A stretch of DNA of 64,000 bases from Hyphodiscus hymeniophilus (taxonomy: Eukaryota > Ascomycota > Leotiomycetes > Helotiales > Hyphodiscaceae), in the NCBI GenBank assembly GCA_016508695.1, contig VNKQ01000008.1, positions 1,302,001-1,366,000 of the forward strand. The letters run 5' to 3'. A model generated the notes under the pieces. It was not told the DNA's origin. It saw nothing but the letters and a program-made list of their open reading frames with translations, and did not search any database. A program made the translations under genes and the position numbers. This document shows, one piece after another, positions 1 through 11,800 of this stretch. Position 1 is the stretch's first letter. Each line of letters starts with the position of its first letter.

Positions 1-1345
1 CACTACACCCACTCTGTCAGAGTGGGTAGCTTTCTGCAGTATGCGAGGAGATCATCTTATCAGTGAATGACAGTTTGAGCCATGAACTCTCCTTCGTGAA
101 GTCCTTAGCTTACTCCGGTAATTGATTCCACGTAGCTTCCGGGATGTCCACAGAAGGTTGATTGAGTAGAGGTGCTTCCCTTCGTAATGGACTTTGCTGT
201 GACTATAGAGATCTTGATGGGCTGTGGGCATGACGGGGTCGATACCTTATGTAACATGTCCTTGGAAAATAAGCCAAGTGTCGGTTGGTGAATCGATGTC
301 GACGCTACATCCTGTCGAGAAAGGCTCCTGTCGACAGAGGCATTCGAATTACCTAGAGTGCCCGTCCCGAGAAAAGTCTTGCTTGGATCATAGAAGCTAC
401 CCTACAAGACGCGAAGGCTTCACACCGTATACCGCAGCTTGCAGCTTGAGTGACCGGGGTCGGCATATTGTATTGGGATTGTTGTGCCAGACTCAGAGTC
501 AGTAGACGTTCGCATAGCATTCAATGGCTACATATTCATTTCTCGAAGTGGTCGCTTTTGCACGCAGATTGAGCGCCAATTCAACGACCCCGGAGGGCGG
601 CTTGGCCATATTCGTAGGATTACAAGATGGCAAACCCATGCCGTTCGTTGTAAGGGTCTTGGTTGTTCGGACGTTGCGAATGAGTACGATTCAGATGGAG
701 TCTTTGCCTTTGAATTTAGCATCATTCTAATTCTTCTTGATAGGTCTGAAGCGTTTGAAAATGGAAGGGAATCTCAGCCGCAAATGCCCCTCCACTACTA
801 CGTGCAAGAGACAAAGAATAATTCGGTGGGCGCTTGCCGCGCATACTTGTATCTTGAAAGAATCAAGAGCACCAGTTGATTGAGAGCACTTGCCTCGGAC
901 ATACTAGATGTTGACTTATCTACTCGCTCTGGTAGTCTCCAGCACCTGTTCGCCAAGTCGGATAGGCATTAGGTAAGCAAGGAGGAAAGTCGGCCTAATT
1001 GTCCCGTCTCGTGTTTTTAGACCCTTTCTCTGTGGCGTTCACGTAAATAGACGTTTACATCCAATGAACGCCAGAATCTCAATATTTAAGTGGAGCATCT
1101 CATGGCCAAGCCAGGCTACAAACGCTACGCCGCGCTCCGCCTCACCTATTGCCCCTCGAACGTCGCATGTCTCTCTCTCTACCTATTCTACTTTATTAGC
1201 AAACCGCCATCTTATTTTTCACTATCTACTTCTTCTCTGTGTTTTCTTTAAAGTGCCATCCAGATCATCGCAGAATCAGGTCCTACAATACATTCGCCCT
1301 TGGCCCGTCACTCTTTCATAGTTCCATTCCATCAACACCGCCAAC
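1..1345. other. Upstream region without a supported gene
   Basis: Several ORFs of 60-130 codons cross this stretch, but they overlap each other in different frames and show no domain, splice logic or low-complexity pattern typical of fungal proteins. Bases 8-26 form a small perfect inverted repeat (CCCACTCT, 3-nt loop, AGAGTGGG). TGTCGAC-type motifs recur near 297-340. The last 200 bases are C/T-rich and lead into the ATG at 1346, as fungal promoters often do. Confidence 0.5.
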
Positions 1346-2511
1346 ATGGTCGCCGCAGTCCTCGGCTCCCTCGCCCGTCGAGGCTTTGAGATGGGTGCAG
1401 CACACATGCAGAAGGATCCCAAGGAGACATACCAGCTGCCAACATGGGGAGCTATTCTTCTGGGATCTACCGTTATATTCTTCGTCGTTGTCTCGTCCAT
1501 GGTAAACTCCTCCCAAACCCATACAAAGACTTCACAATTACTGACTTGGAACAACAGGTCGAGTACACCTTCGGTCGCCTCATTCCGACTCTCCTTATGG
1601 TAGAATCTCCTGAAGCTATTGTATTCGAGCCCCTTACAACCGAGGATCCCGACGCTCCCATCAACAAGAACCCCACCGATCCAGAGCTTCTCCTCGTTGA
1701 GCAAAAGCCCATTACCTCGAGTTTCCGCAAGACTATCAAGCACCTACACGCCAAGGGTGGTTTCCGTGCGCGCTTCCGCGGTATCTCCATATTTGTCGTC
1801 AATGTCATCCTTGTACAATGGATTGCTGGCGTGCTCAATATCTTCCTCCCCTTCCTCCTCGGTCCCATCATAGCAACTGTTCTCCTCGCACAAGTTTCTT
1901 TGGCCTGGACCCACATCGTGATCTCCGATCCCAACCCGAAGCGATGGTACCGTCGCATTCCATCCATGAAGACATGGAGGAAGGTTGCCGGACCCACCGC
2001 CGTTTACGCTGTTGCTGAGCAATTCGCCGTCGTGCTTCCAGCTTACCTCGCTACTAAGACTGGATTCTTGGGACGACCAGAAGACTTGAACACCAGCGGT
2101 GATGCCGGAAAGCTATTTGCAAAGGGTTTCTCTGTTCTTTTGGTCACCCTTTGTCTTGTATTGTTCGTCATCATCCCAGCCAAGGTCACCCTGGTTCGAG
2201 TTCAGGCCTCTCTCCTCCCCGATGAGGTCGAGTCGATTGTTCCCTTCGACCGCAGCTTCGGCGGCAAAGTCATTCCTGCGATTGTTGGAGGCAGTGGTGT
2301 CATTGGCATGCTCGATGCGTGGAAGACCTTCGACTTCAACGCTCGAGTTAGACTTGTCAAGGCCTATGCTAAGGTTTTCCTGATGCAAACTGCTCTCAGC
2401 ATTCTATTCTTTGTCACTATCATCGCACAGATTGCCTTGATTGTTGGTAAAGATTACAAGAAGCTCTTCCCAGGTGATGCTAAGGACGGGGACGAGGTTG
2501 TCTTCAACTAA
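1346..2511 (+). CDS. Conserved multi-pass membrane protein, function unknown
   Basis: Exons 1346-1501 and 1558-2511 are joined by a 56-nt GT-AG intron and encode 369 aa. The start codon follows CCAAC and begins MVAAVLGS. Hydrophobic segments lie at about residues 33-52 (AILLGSTVIFFVVVSSM), 140-185 (two closely spaced helices ending before a DPNPKRWYRRIPS loop), 200-220, 245-265 and 325-345, so about five to six membrane passes are likely. There is no signal peptide and there are no catalytic motifs I recognise. The style is that of a widely conserved ascomycete integral membrane protein, but I cannot name a family. The intron placement is well supported because the joined frame runs straight from VVVSSM into VEYTFGRL. 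Confidence 0.85.
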
Positions 2512-3817
2512 GTCCTCAGTGCTCGAGTCAAAAGATGATTCAGCGAAGCTGGATCTGTAAATCAAGGTTCACCATAGTATTATGGTTTCAATGAAGTGGA
2601 TGTGAAGGATCATTTCATTTGTTTGTGAGGAAAGGCAATGTATGAATCAGACTAGATGCTAGGCGTCTATTGGAAATAATGAGTTGGAGGAATCGCTCAT
2701 CTCAAACGCAGTGTGTTGCAATATGCGGACAATAGCATAGCGTGACTTGTCAATAAACTTTGCACTTTCTGAATGTTGCTTTCTTCTGTCCGGTCAGCCA
2801 TAGCAACTGTCATCACCTTGAGAGGTATGAATGAGTCATCAAGCAATAGTTCTTGTCTTGTTTCCTGCACACACTTACGTTCCTAGATCTAATCCCATAA
2901 CCTTTAATGTAATTCGCTTGATTCCCCTCATATCTGTCTAATCTGCATTTGGGAGTGTTCAGGGAAAGCTCTTGTAGCATCTCCGGTGTCAAACGAGCCC
3001 CTTTTCAACGGATGCTGACATTCGGAAGCACCACCTGGGCTTCATACAAGTGATGTTCGCGTAGCTCTTGTAGCATCTCGGGTATTAAAAGAGCCCCTTT
3101 TGTACAGATGCTGACGGTCGAAAACACAAGCCTACCATAGGTAGGTCCCTCCACTACCCATCTTTCTATAGAAATGTTCGCGTAGCTCTTGTAGCGTCTC
3201 GCGTCTTAAACGAGCCCCTTTTCTACCGATATTAATGCCTGAAGTCACAGACCTATGTGTTAAAGACCCCCCAGGCATTTCAAAATCAGATCCAAGTAAT
3301 TATCAGGTTTCTCCAAAGGAGCATTCACTGACGATAGTGACGGACCACCTGTGAATCTTAAGATTGGGAAGCTAGCCCCACGTACACTTCTTAGCCTTCT
3401 TTAAAACTTCATCTTCTTGCAACCTTCTCCAACCTTCCTCCTTCTTGACTACCAACTTTTCTGTTGAACCTACGCAACCTCTACATCTCACCAAGGTAAG
3501 TTACATCATTTGATATATCTCTCAAACCCCTACATCTCCTTTGGCATGCGCCTTCTCTACTTCATGTATCATTCCAACTCTTTTGTTGTCAAAGCATGGC
3601 CAGAATTTCGTCTGATGTCAGACATCAGCGAACAACTATGAACTCAGAAATCATTCATTCTCACTTCACCTCATTGTTATTCGCTGATCTTTCATACTTT
3701 TTCCTGTACACCCAAGTCTTCCAACAAGCGCGAACAGCACAGCACTCTGTATAAATATCACCTTTTACATACTGACACCTTTACTTCTTAGATCATACCC
3801 AGCAACCACACTTTATC
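2512..3817. other. Intergenic region containing a diverged triple repeat
   Basis: No coding signal is seen. The notable content is the three-copy repeat between about 2968 and 3240, listed separately. The 3' part (3400-3800) is pyrimidine-rich, with a possible 5'-leader intron beginning GTAAGT near 3495, and probably serves as promoter and leader of the Myb-like gene. Confidence 0.5.
2968..3240 (+). repeat. Three diverged direct copies of a ~60-bp unit
   Basis: Copies start at about 2968, 3064 and 3185, each with GCTCTTGTAGC. Each continues through a variable stretch to GAGCCCCTTTT and then a GATGCTGAC-like or GATATTAAT-like end. Spacing is 96 and then 121 bases, so the units are separated by unlike spacers and are not a simple tandem array. 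Copies 2 and 3 also share the preceding TGTTCGCGTA. No ORF spans them. They could be old copies of a dispersed element or a regulatory repeat. Confidence 0.75.
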
Positions 3818-4552
3818 ATGGCAGATGTTGGTAATAACTCTGGAGCTGGTGGAGACCAGGATCCAGGCAAGGGAGGAGACAATGGAAGTGACAAGGGCAA
3901 GGGCAGGACCAAGCTGGTGGAGGAACGAAGTACACTGAGCATGAGAAGGTAAATATTCCCTTTCATTTTTCATTTTTTCTTCCCGACACCGACATACCCA
4001 TCGACATACCAATCGATAACGATATTCTGTCGACAACGAAATTCTGTTGACAACGATATTCTGCAAGATTGGCCTGCACAAGTCCAATTGCTTAGCTCAT
4101 AGGCCCCTGAGCCCTTGCCAGCGGCGTTCGATTTTCAAAAATCTATCACTATTATCACGAATACGCTGACCTTTCGGTAGTACCTTATGATGCTCCAGAT
4201 CATGCAGCAGGTAATCCCTCAGCTCGCTACCGCCGGAGTCAAAGTCAAGTTGCGAGAGGTTAAGATCCCGGGCCGGACTAAGGAGGCCATCGATCAGATC
4301 TGGCCGAGGATCAGAAAGGAGGCGCTGGCATACCCGGACGCTCCCGCCAAGACTCCTCGTAAGAAGAAGCGCGGTAAGCGAGGTCCCCCGCTTTTGCTAT
4401 ATATACAGGGCTCTACTGATCAGGATTCCACAGTTGCTGAGTCCGACGAGGAACATGAAGCGGCGAAGAAGCAGAAGCTCGAGGAGGACCGGAGAGACCA
4501 GGGCGGAGATGGAAATGGAGGCGCTGGATCTGCGGGAATTGGTGCTCGTTGA
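3818..4552 (+). CDS. Small Myb/SANT-like nuclear protein, one apparent frame break
   Basis: Exons are 3818-3948, 4181-4373 and 4434-4552. The ATG opens a Gly/Asp/Lys-rich leader (MADVGNNSGAGGDQDPGKGG). The frame then has to change between 3889 and 3925 to read GGTKYTEHEK, which splices without a gap into YLMMLQIMQQV. The joined segment has the fungal short Myb-like pattern: an aromatic-TEHE start, a middle helix, GRTKEAIDQIWPRIRKEA as recognition helix, then a basic PRKKKR stretch (likely nuclear signal) and an acidic/Gly tail. One added base, for example in a GGG run near 3900, gives 147 aa and correct phase at every exon. Intron 1 is long (232 nt) and holds a TGTCGACA repeat. Intron 2 is 60 nt and stop-free. 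DNA binding is inferred from the fold. Confidence 0.7.
3983..4066 (+). repeat. TGTCGACA-rich repeat, copy A, inside an intron
   Basis: The segment CGACACCGACATACC, followed by AATCGATAACGATATTCTG and further GTCGACAACGA-like units, lies within intron 1 of the Myb-like gene. It matches copy B at 4618 closely over its first ~70 bases, in the same orientation. It accounts for much of the unusual intron length. Confidence 0.75.
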
Positions 4553-4617
4553 TGCCTCAAACCTTCGTTATTGGCAGCGTCTTCACCTTTCAATTCTCTG
4601 TGATGTGTTTCTTTTTC

Positions 4618-4757
4618 TCGACACCGACATACCAATCGACAACGATATTCCGTCGACAATGATCCTCTGTCGACAATGGGTTTTCGTCGACATTGGTTGG
4701 CAGTTACTGTCGGAATTGGCAGGTACTGTCGACAAGATACCGCTGTCGACACGGCAC
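4618..4757 (+). repeat. TGTCGACA-rich repeat, copy B, downstream of the Myb-like gene
   Basis: The repeat begins CGACACCGACATACC and AATCGACAACGATATTC, as in copy A, then runs on with six further GTCGACA or TGTCGAC motifs about 15-35 bases apart. It fills most of the gap between the Myb-like gene and the convergent RING gene. No coding potential is seen. The self-complementary TGTCGACA core could pair locally or bind a dimeric factor; this is inference. Confidence 0.75.
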
Positions 4758-4829
4758 GACTTCAGTTTGGCTGAGCAGATCACAGAGTCTAGGACTTGGG
4801 AACAAAGGTTCTTGGCAGTTATGACTGTA

Positions 4830-5462
4830 CTATAGAATTTCTATAGATACCGAGCTCTCCTCGCAAGATTCAAGGCCATGGCATTCTTCCCGTGCATAGC
4901 AATCGTGGTAATAATTCCGCGGCGTGAAGATATTCGTGTAATTCGTCCTACAACTCGGACCTTGATTGACGCAATCCCGCGGTATCTGCCGATTGTTGAG
5001 GTTCTGGTGCCACGATTCCTCGATGCACGAGTAGTGGAAGATATGCGCGCACGGAAGAGCATGCGGAGACCTGATGCCCGAACCGTCCAGCGGCATCCGG
5101 CAGATCGCGCAATCGTCAACGGGCACGTTCAACTCGCGCTCCGGGATGGCTATGAAGAGATCCGTGTATGCAGCTGCTATGGAATCGTCGTCGCGGGCCC
5201 AGATGTATGGTCGGTCGCCGAGCGGAAGACCAGCGCGCACTGCTTGGTATTGCTGCTCGTGAACTTGGCGGATGTGGTTCTCCAGCCTTCTTCGAGCGCG
5301 GAACCAGCGAGGTTGCCAGCGCCCTTCCAAGCGGTCTTGGTGTTTGCGTCGGGGTTTCGCCGCTATTAGGGGCCTTGGGGCTTGTTCTTGATGACTGTTC
5401 TCGAGCTCTTCGTGGCAAACCACAACGGCGCCAGCTTGGCTAATTTGACCGATCCTATCCAT
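4830..5462 (-). CDS. RING-H2-like zinc-finger protein
   Basis: A single exon of 210 aa starts at the ATG complementary to 5460-5462. The N-terminal half is basic and polar (PRRKHQDRLEGRWQPRWF), with a helix of charged residues to about 80. A zinc-finger core follows at 118-171: C118-x2-C121, then C138-A-H140, H143-x2-C146, and a last pair C164-x6-C171. The first six ligands match RING-H2. The last pair normally has two residues between cysteines, so the second zinc site is atypical. A C-terminal tail with four more cysteines follows (about 190-203). Likely role: a ubiquitin ligase, probably soluble because no membrane segment is seen. It converges on the Myb-like gene across repeat copy B. 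Substrate unknown. Confidence 0.7.
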   Translation of the reverse strand: MDRIGQISQAGAVVVCHEELENSHQEQAPRPLIAAKPRRKHQDRLEGRWQPRWFRARRRLENHIRQVHEQQYQAVRAGLPLGDRPYIWARDDDSIAAAYTDLFIAIPERELNVPVDDCAICRMPLDGSGIRSPHALPCAHIFHYSCIEESWHQNLNNRQIPRDCVNQGPSCRTNYTNIFTPRNYYHDCYAREECHGLESCEESSVSIEIL

Positions 5463-6937
5463 ATTTTAGATGCGGATCTAACCGCTCAAGATGTGATCAT
5501 CGGTACGATACAAAGTCGAAATACTGGTTCTGCTGCTTCGAGCTTTCCGCATCTCTTTGTGACGATGGCTTTGGTGGCCAGATGCAATCATTGGTTGACA
5601 AAGAAGGTCCCTGGAGCCCGAGGAAAGGATGAAAGAAAACGTGTCAAAGTCACAAACCAAAACAATGGTTTACTCAAACGTAGGCAACGTCTCCTACTCC
5701 ACGCTGCATAGTGGACTGGAATAGAAGTATCACGTGACATGCTTCAGCTCTTCAATTTTACTGACCATTATTTATTTGATGGAAATGGAATTAACCTGAA
5801 TTGGTTGATTTTTGGGGAGGCCGATGATTGCTTAAGAATGTGAAGCGACTGAGCATTGGGCGCTAGAGCAGTGTGCTCACTCGAGCAGCGAATGTAGAAC
5901 GAGTATGAGTTTGAAGTGTTATGACCATACTCCTTCCTTCAGGGGGATTCGTGATCCATAAATCTCTGAGTCGGGTGAAACCCAAGATCGTTGGAGAGCC
6001 ACGAAGGAAACTCTCTTCACCCAAGCGGGATCCCAAAAAAGAGGTTCGTACAAAGCCGAGACCCGTAGAAAGACCCTTCCGTAAAGAACTCGGTAAAGCG
6101 GTTACTAGTGTTCTCGGTACACCCCTATCCGAACTCTCTCGTATTCTCGACGTCATCACCAACTACTGCGGTGGGTAAACAGCTTCCTGTGCCGTTCCTG
6201 GAAAATGATCCCCTCAAGGATGACGGATGGCCAGAACATCTTACATCTTTCTTCTTCGGATGGATGAGTCCCGTAGTAGTCGATCGACACGCTATGCTTG
6301 TTACGGAGCTGGTTGGTCATTATGGCCGAGTTGTGTTGCGGGGTAGGTAGTGGTTCGTCAACATCAGCATCAACATCAACAGTTGCCACCACTCTCAACG
6401 AGCCAATCACGAAGCTCCATACGACACGGGTTGATCGATAGTTCCACATGAGGTACTGTACTGTACTCTCTGTGCAGTGACGGCTCATCCTAGGCAATGC
6501 AGGTTCAAGCTTTTGCTAATTGCTACCCCGGTCTATCCGAGAGACCTCGACCTTCATGTGGTTAGACCTCAAGCCTCCCGCGTGGTCATTCGCTGAATTT
6601 GCGCCATGGGGAATCTGCTTATGGCTGAAGGAAGACCCCAAGATAATCCAAGATGATCCAAAATGATCTAGAGCATCACGACCCTTGGGCAAATGGTGCC
6701 CAGATGATGCATACTGTAGCTTGATTAGATTAGCTTGGGTAATTTGATTTCCAAAGCTCGGGATGAGCTCATGAGTCCATAAGATAGTTAGTCCCAAGCA
6801 CCTGGGCGTATATCCCTCGTCCTCCTGTTCCTGTCTTCCTGTCCCCAGTTCCATCCCATCTTAAGAGCTTGTCCGGTCTTCTTGTCCATCCACCACACAC
6901 ACATTTTCGAGTCCTCCACCACTCACAAACCCCAAAA
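5463..6937. other. Intergenic region with no supported gene
   Basis: Short overlapping ORFs occur on both strands (for example 5921-6178 plus and 5863-6162 minus), but none has a domain or a partner exon. The final 100 bases are C/T-rich and act as leader for the secreted protein at 6938. A short tandem CATCAACATCAGCATCAAC block lies near 6358-6380. Confidence 0.5.
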
Positions 6938-8027
6938 ATGCGTTTCTCGACTCTCATCCTCTCGGCATCCACCGCTGCGGCGGCACCATTCTCCTACCCT
7001 CTTGCTAATGGCTTCCCAAACCTCAATGCCACTGCCATGGCCGAGGTCTACAAGCTTGCTGGCGGGACTCTTCCTAATGGAGCTTTGCCAACAAGTTTGA
7101 AGGCCGGTGGAACTCAAGCGCTGCAGCTCATTGCAGCGAATGAGGAGTTTGAAGTCGCTTACTTCAGTGAACTTCTTGCAAATGTCACCAACGATGTTCC
7201 GGGCTACGATGTTGAGGATAAAGACTACGTCGTCAAGACCCTAACGGCTGTGGTGAACGTTAGTTGACCGAATCTCTGTTGCTCATGGAAACGAATACTG
7301 ACATTTGCGCCAACAGCAAGAACAAGTTCACGTCCTCGCTGCGAATGGAGTCCTCGCCAACGCAAATCAAACCACCATCCAACCATGCCAATACAATTTC
7401 CCGGTCGACAACTTCGATGATGCAATTCTCTTAGCCGAGACCTTCACCGAGGTTGTTCTGGGTGTTCTCCCAATTGCCCAGAGCCTCTTTGCAGCAGATG
7501 GCGGCGACGAGAGCGCATTGATCCCAATCGTTGGCTCTATCATTGCTCAAGAGGGCGAGCAAGTCGGATACTACCGATTCTTGCAGAAGAAGGTGGCCTC
7601 CTCAGCTCCTCTTCTAACCGGCGGTGCTCCACAATTCGCATTCACTGCCATCAGCCAGTTCATCGTTCCAGGATCCTGCCCAAACATCGACGCGATCGGC
7701 TTGACTGCCTTCCCAGGCCTCACCGTCGAGACCATGCCCAAGGCCGAGAACAGCACCCAACTCTTCAGCGTCGAAGGTACCGTCTCTGCTTCGAATGCCA
7801 CTTTGGTTTATATCTCTGGCCAGAACCTGCCGGTCTCGGTTCCTATTTCCAACGTCAACACTCAGAATGGAACGAGCTTCTTTTTCGCCCCTTTCCCATA
7901 TGACGCCGGTTTCAACCGCGGTTTGACTATTGGAGCACTTGTTGCCGGTGCCAACATGCAGTTCAACAGTACTGCTGATGTTGCGGCTGCCACTATGTTT
8001 GGCCCAGCTCTCATCGAGGTAGAATGA
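6938..8027 (+). CDS. Secreted Rds1/LsdA-type ferritin-like protein
   Basis: Exons 6938-7258 and 7317-8027 (58-nt intron, phase 0) encode 343 aa. A clear signal peptide is present (MRFSTLILSASTAAAAP). The mature part carries the four-helix ferritin-like pattern of the fungal Rds1/late-sexual-development family: a helix around GTQALQLIAANEEFEVAYF, a second around VEDKDYVVKTLTAVVNQQE, then DDAILLAETFTEVVLGVLP and PIVGSIIAQEGEQVGYYRF. Glu and His residues that could bind metal lie in these helices. Several N-x-S/T sites fit secretion. Related fungal proteins are linked to stress and sexual development; a role here is inferred. The last third is a beta-rich tail with low similarity to anything I know. 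Confidence 0.85.
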
Positions 8028-8895
8028 AAGATTATGCTCGGCCGGTGAAGGCAAGCGATGAAGGGTGTCATAATAAGACCAACGCATCGAAGTACAAGTA
8101 AATAGAAATTCAACCCAATGATAATGTTAAATGAACTACTACATGGTGTGTGTAATGGAGAGTGTTAGTGCATGCTGTGCCACCATTCACACAGTCATCA
8201 GGCCTACCGACGAGTATGTCACGGAAGGGAATGCCTTCTTGTCCTGAATCACTTCCCGGTAGCACAGAGTCAGCGAATCATTACACAGTAGCATTACCGA
8301 AAGTACAGCTCACTTGAAGCAAATATTATATAGATACATATTGGGTTTCAATCAACTTCAAACAATATTGAACTAAGTAGAAACACAAATTTGCGGCTTC
8401 GGATATTTGAAGCAATTCTGTTGTCAAGGTACGGAGCACCAGAACTGGTGGAAGATGGCACTCGCTTAGTCATCTCTTGCGGCGAACAGCGAATTGGGTG
8501 CGCGGGAATACTGTACCGTACCTCAGAACCTTAGTGAGTAGCCTTCACTTTCCCTCCCGAACCACCTCAGTTCAGTATCACCTCCGCTCGCCTTATCTTT
8601 TGGTCTCTGGTGTTCTCTTTCCTTGATTCACTCCTTCAAAGTCTGACTGAAGTCTCCTCTGCCATCTTGTCTGGATGACGGGAGCTTCATGCATTTGAGA
8701 CATCACTCATTTTGGGGCTTCGAGAAAACTATATGCAAACATTTCGCCAGCCTCGCCACGACAAAGCAATTTCCATCACCCTCCACCTTTCCGTCTTTTT
8801 CGAAAGCTAATAGCGTCACCTTTGCGGTCCCTAGACTTTCAACGACCGCACGATCACTCAGCACGACCTCCAAATTCAGATTGAGAAACACCACC
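8028..8895. other. Intergenic and leader of the Nma111 gene, with in-frame upstream extension
   Basis: No separate gene is seen in the first 650 bases. From 8689 to 8895 the Nma111 reading frame stays open upstream of the chosen start and begins with ATG. The encoded extension is rich in Arg, Ser and Thr and poor in acidic residues, like a mitochondrial targeting sequence. It may be a longer isoform start or just open leader. Confidence 0.5.
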
Positions 8896-11800
8896 ATGAA
8901 CGGAACGAATGGCACAACTCGCGCGAAGCGCAAGCAACCCCCAAGCTCCGCCGCCGAGAGACCACAGAAGCAACACCGACCCATCAATGGAAACGATTCT
9001 GGGGGCCAAAACACACCAGAAGTAAGCTCCATGTTTGAAGATGAAGAAATGGAGATCGAGGAGCCTAGAGTATTAGCTGCGATGGCAGATACCGCAGAAT
9101 GGCAAGCCGCGATCGAGAAGGTAGTGAAGAACGTCGTCTCCATACGCTTCTGCCAGACTTGCTCCTTTGATACGGATCCTGCGTTGACTAGTGAAGCTAC
9201 GGGCTTCGTTGTTGATGCCGAAAGGGGGTAAGTGATCATGCCCGAGAGGGAGGTGCAATAGCTGACATTAAGAAGGTACATCATGACGAATCGACACGTT
9301 GTAGGATCAGGACCTTTCTGGGGATACTGTATATTTGACAACCACGAAGAGGTTGATGCCTACCCCGTCTACCGCGATCCTGTCCACGACTTCGGTATTC
9401 TACGGTTCGACCCAAAAGCCATCAAGTATATGCCTGTTGCAGCTTTGCCATTACGGCCAGACCTCGCCAAAGTCGGTTCAGAAATCAGAGTTGTTGGAAA
9501 CGACGCTGGAGAGAAGTTGAGTATCCTCTCGGGAGTCATCAGCAGACTGGACAGAAATGCGCCGGAATATGGGGACGGATATTGCGATTTCAATACGAAT
9601 TACATACAAGCCGCTGCAGCTGCAAGTGGTGGGAGTTCTGGCAGTCCTGTGGTCAATATTGATGGATTTGCTATCGCGTTGCAAGCTGGAGGCAGAAGTG
9701 ACGGTGCTGCAACGGATTACTTCCTTCCCCTGGACCGCCCTTTGCGAGCTTTGCAGTGCATACAAGCAGGAAAGCCAATAACTCGAGGCACAATACAATG
9801 TCAATGGATGATAAAACCATTTGACGAATGTCGGAGGTTAGGACTCACACCAGAATGGGAGGGCGTTGTTCGAACGAACTTCCCCAAGGAGACCGGCATG
9901 CTGGTGGCGGAGATCGTCTTACCAGAAGGCCCGTCCGACAACAAGGTCGAAGAGGGAGATGTGCTGATCAAAGTCAATGGCGAGCTGCTCACACAATTCG
10001 TTCGACTGGATGATATCCTCGATACCAGCGTTGATGATAAGGTCAAGCTCTTATTGCAGCGTGGAGGCGAAGATGTCGAGGTCGAGGTGACCGTTGGAGA
10101 TCTTCACAAAATCACTCCAGATCGATTCATTTCTGTCGCTGGAGCAAGCTTTCACAATCTGTCATATCAACAAGCCCGTTTGTACGCTGTTGCGTGCAAG
10201 GGTGTTTTCGTTTGTGAGGCGACTGGATCTTTCAGATTTGAGAGCACTGATAATGGATGGATGATCGAAACGGTTGATCACAAGAAGACCCCTGACCTGG
10301 ATACCTTCATTGCAGTCATGAAGGATATTCCAGACCGGGCAAGAGTGGTCGTCACTTACAGACATCTTCGGGATCTCCATACCTTGAACACCAGCATCTT
10401 GCACATTGACCGTCATTGGTCGAGTAAAATGAGACTGGCTGTTAGGAACGACGAGACTGGCCTATGGGATTTCACAGATCTTGCTGACGCGATTGCGGAA
10501 GTGCCACCGGTCCCCCGCTCTGCAAGCTTCATCCAACTTGAGAATGCTCAACACCCAGCCGCAGCCGATGTTGTTCGCAGCTTTGTTCGCGTACTCTGCC
10601 ATATGCCAGTCAAATTAGACGGCTTCCCTCGTAATCGAAAATGGGGCATGGGTGTTGTCATTGATGCTGAGAAAGGCTTGGTGATCATCTCCAGAGCGAT
10701 TGTTCCTTATGATCTCTGTGATATCTCCATCACAATTGCTGATTCCATCATTGTCGAAGGCAAGGTTGTTTTCATGCATCCTCTTCAAAATTACGCCATA
10801 ATCAAGTACGATCCATCTCTGGTCGATGCCCCTGTTCAGAGCGCCAAACTGAGTACTCAGCATGTAACGCAAGGAGCCTCGACCTATTTCGTGGGCTTTA
10901 ACCAAAATATGCGGATCGTCATTGCTCAGACTACTATCACTGACATCACTGCTGTCGCAATCCCAGCCAATTCTGGAGCTCCGAGATACAGGGCAGTGAA
11001 TGTCGACGCTATTACAGTTGACACAAGCCTCAGTGGCCAATGTGGAAGTGGTGTACTCGTGGGTGAGGATGGAACCGTCCAGGCGCTGTGGTTGACTTAT
11101 CTGGGAGAAAGATCCCCAGTCACCCAAAAAGACACTGACTACCATCTCGGTCTTGCTACGCCCACACTGTTACCTGTCCTTCACAAAATCCAGCGAGGCG
11201 AGCAACCAAAATTGCGAATGCTCAGTGTTGAATTCAATGCTATTCAAATGAGTCAAGCTCGAATTATGGGTGTCTCGGATGAATGGATCAAGAAGGTCGC
11301 AGAAGATAACTCGTCGCGCCATCAACTTTTCATGATTCGCAAACGAACCTTTGAACGAAACCCAGAGGCTGCTTCTCTTCTTGAAGGTGATGTCATCCTG
11401 ACTCTCAATGGCAAGATCATTACCCGGGTCTCCGAGCTCGATGTTATGTACGATCATAAGGTTCTCGACGCTGTCATTGTAAGGGACACTGAGGAGATGA
11501 GCATCAAGCTGCCGACGGTCTCTGCGGACGATCTCGAGACAGACCGGGCGATTTCCTTCTGCGGTGCTATCCTTCATCGACCACACCACGCCGTCAGACA
11601 GCAGATTAGCAAGCTACATAGCGAAGTTTACGTTTCCGCCCGCACTAGGGGATCACCTGCATACCAATATGGCCTGGCGCCAACCAATTTCATCACGCAT
11701 GTCAATGGCAAGTCTACTCCAGACTTAGGAAGCTTTTTGAAAGCTGTCGTGGACATTCCTGACAATACTTGTAAGTCTAATCAGTTTTCCCCTGCTTTGT

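Noticed and set aside
224..879. Overlapping plus-strand ORFs near the window start
   Set aside because: Two frames overlap with no domain, no splice partner and no supporting composition; treated as chance.
1276..1997. Minus-strand ORFs opposite the membrane-protein gene
   Set aside because: They are antisense shadows of the plus-strand exons, whose hydrophobic pattern and splice phase are coherent.
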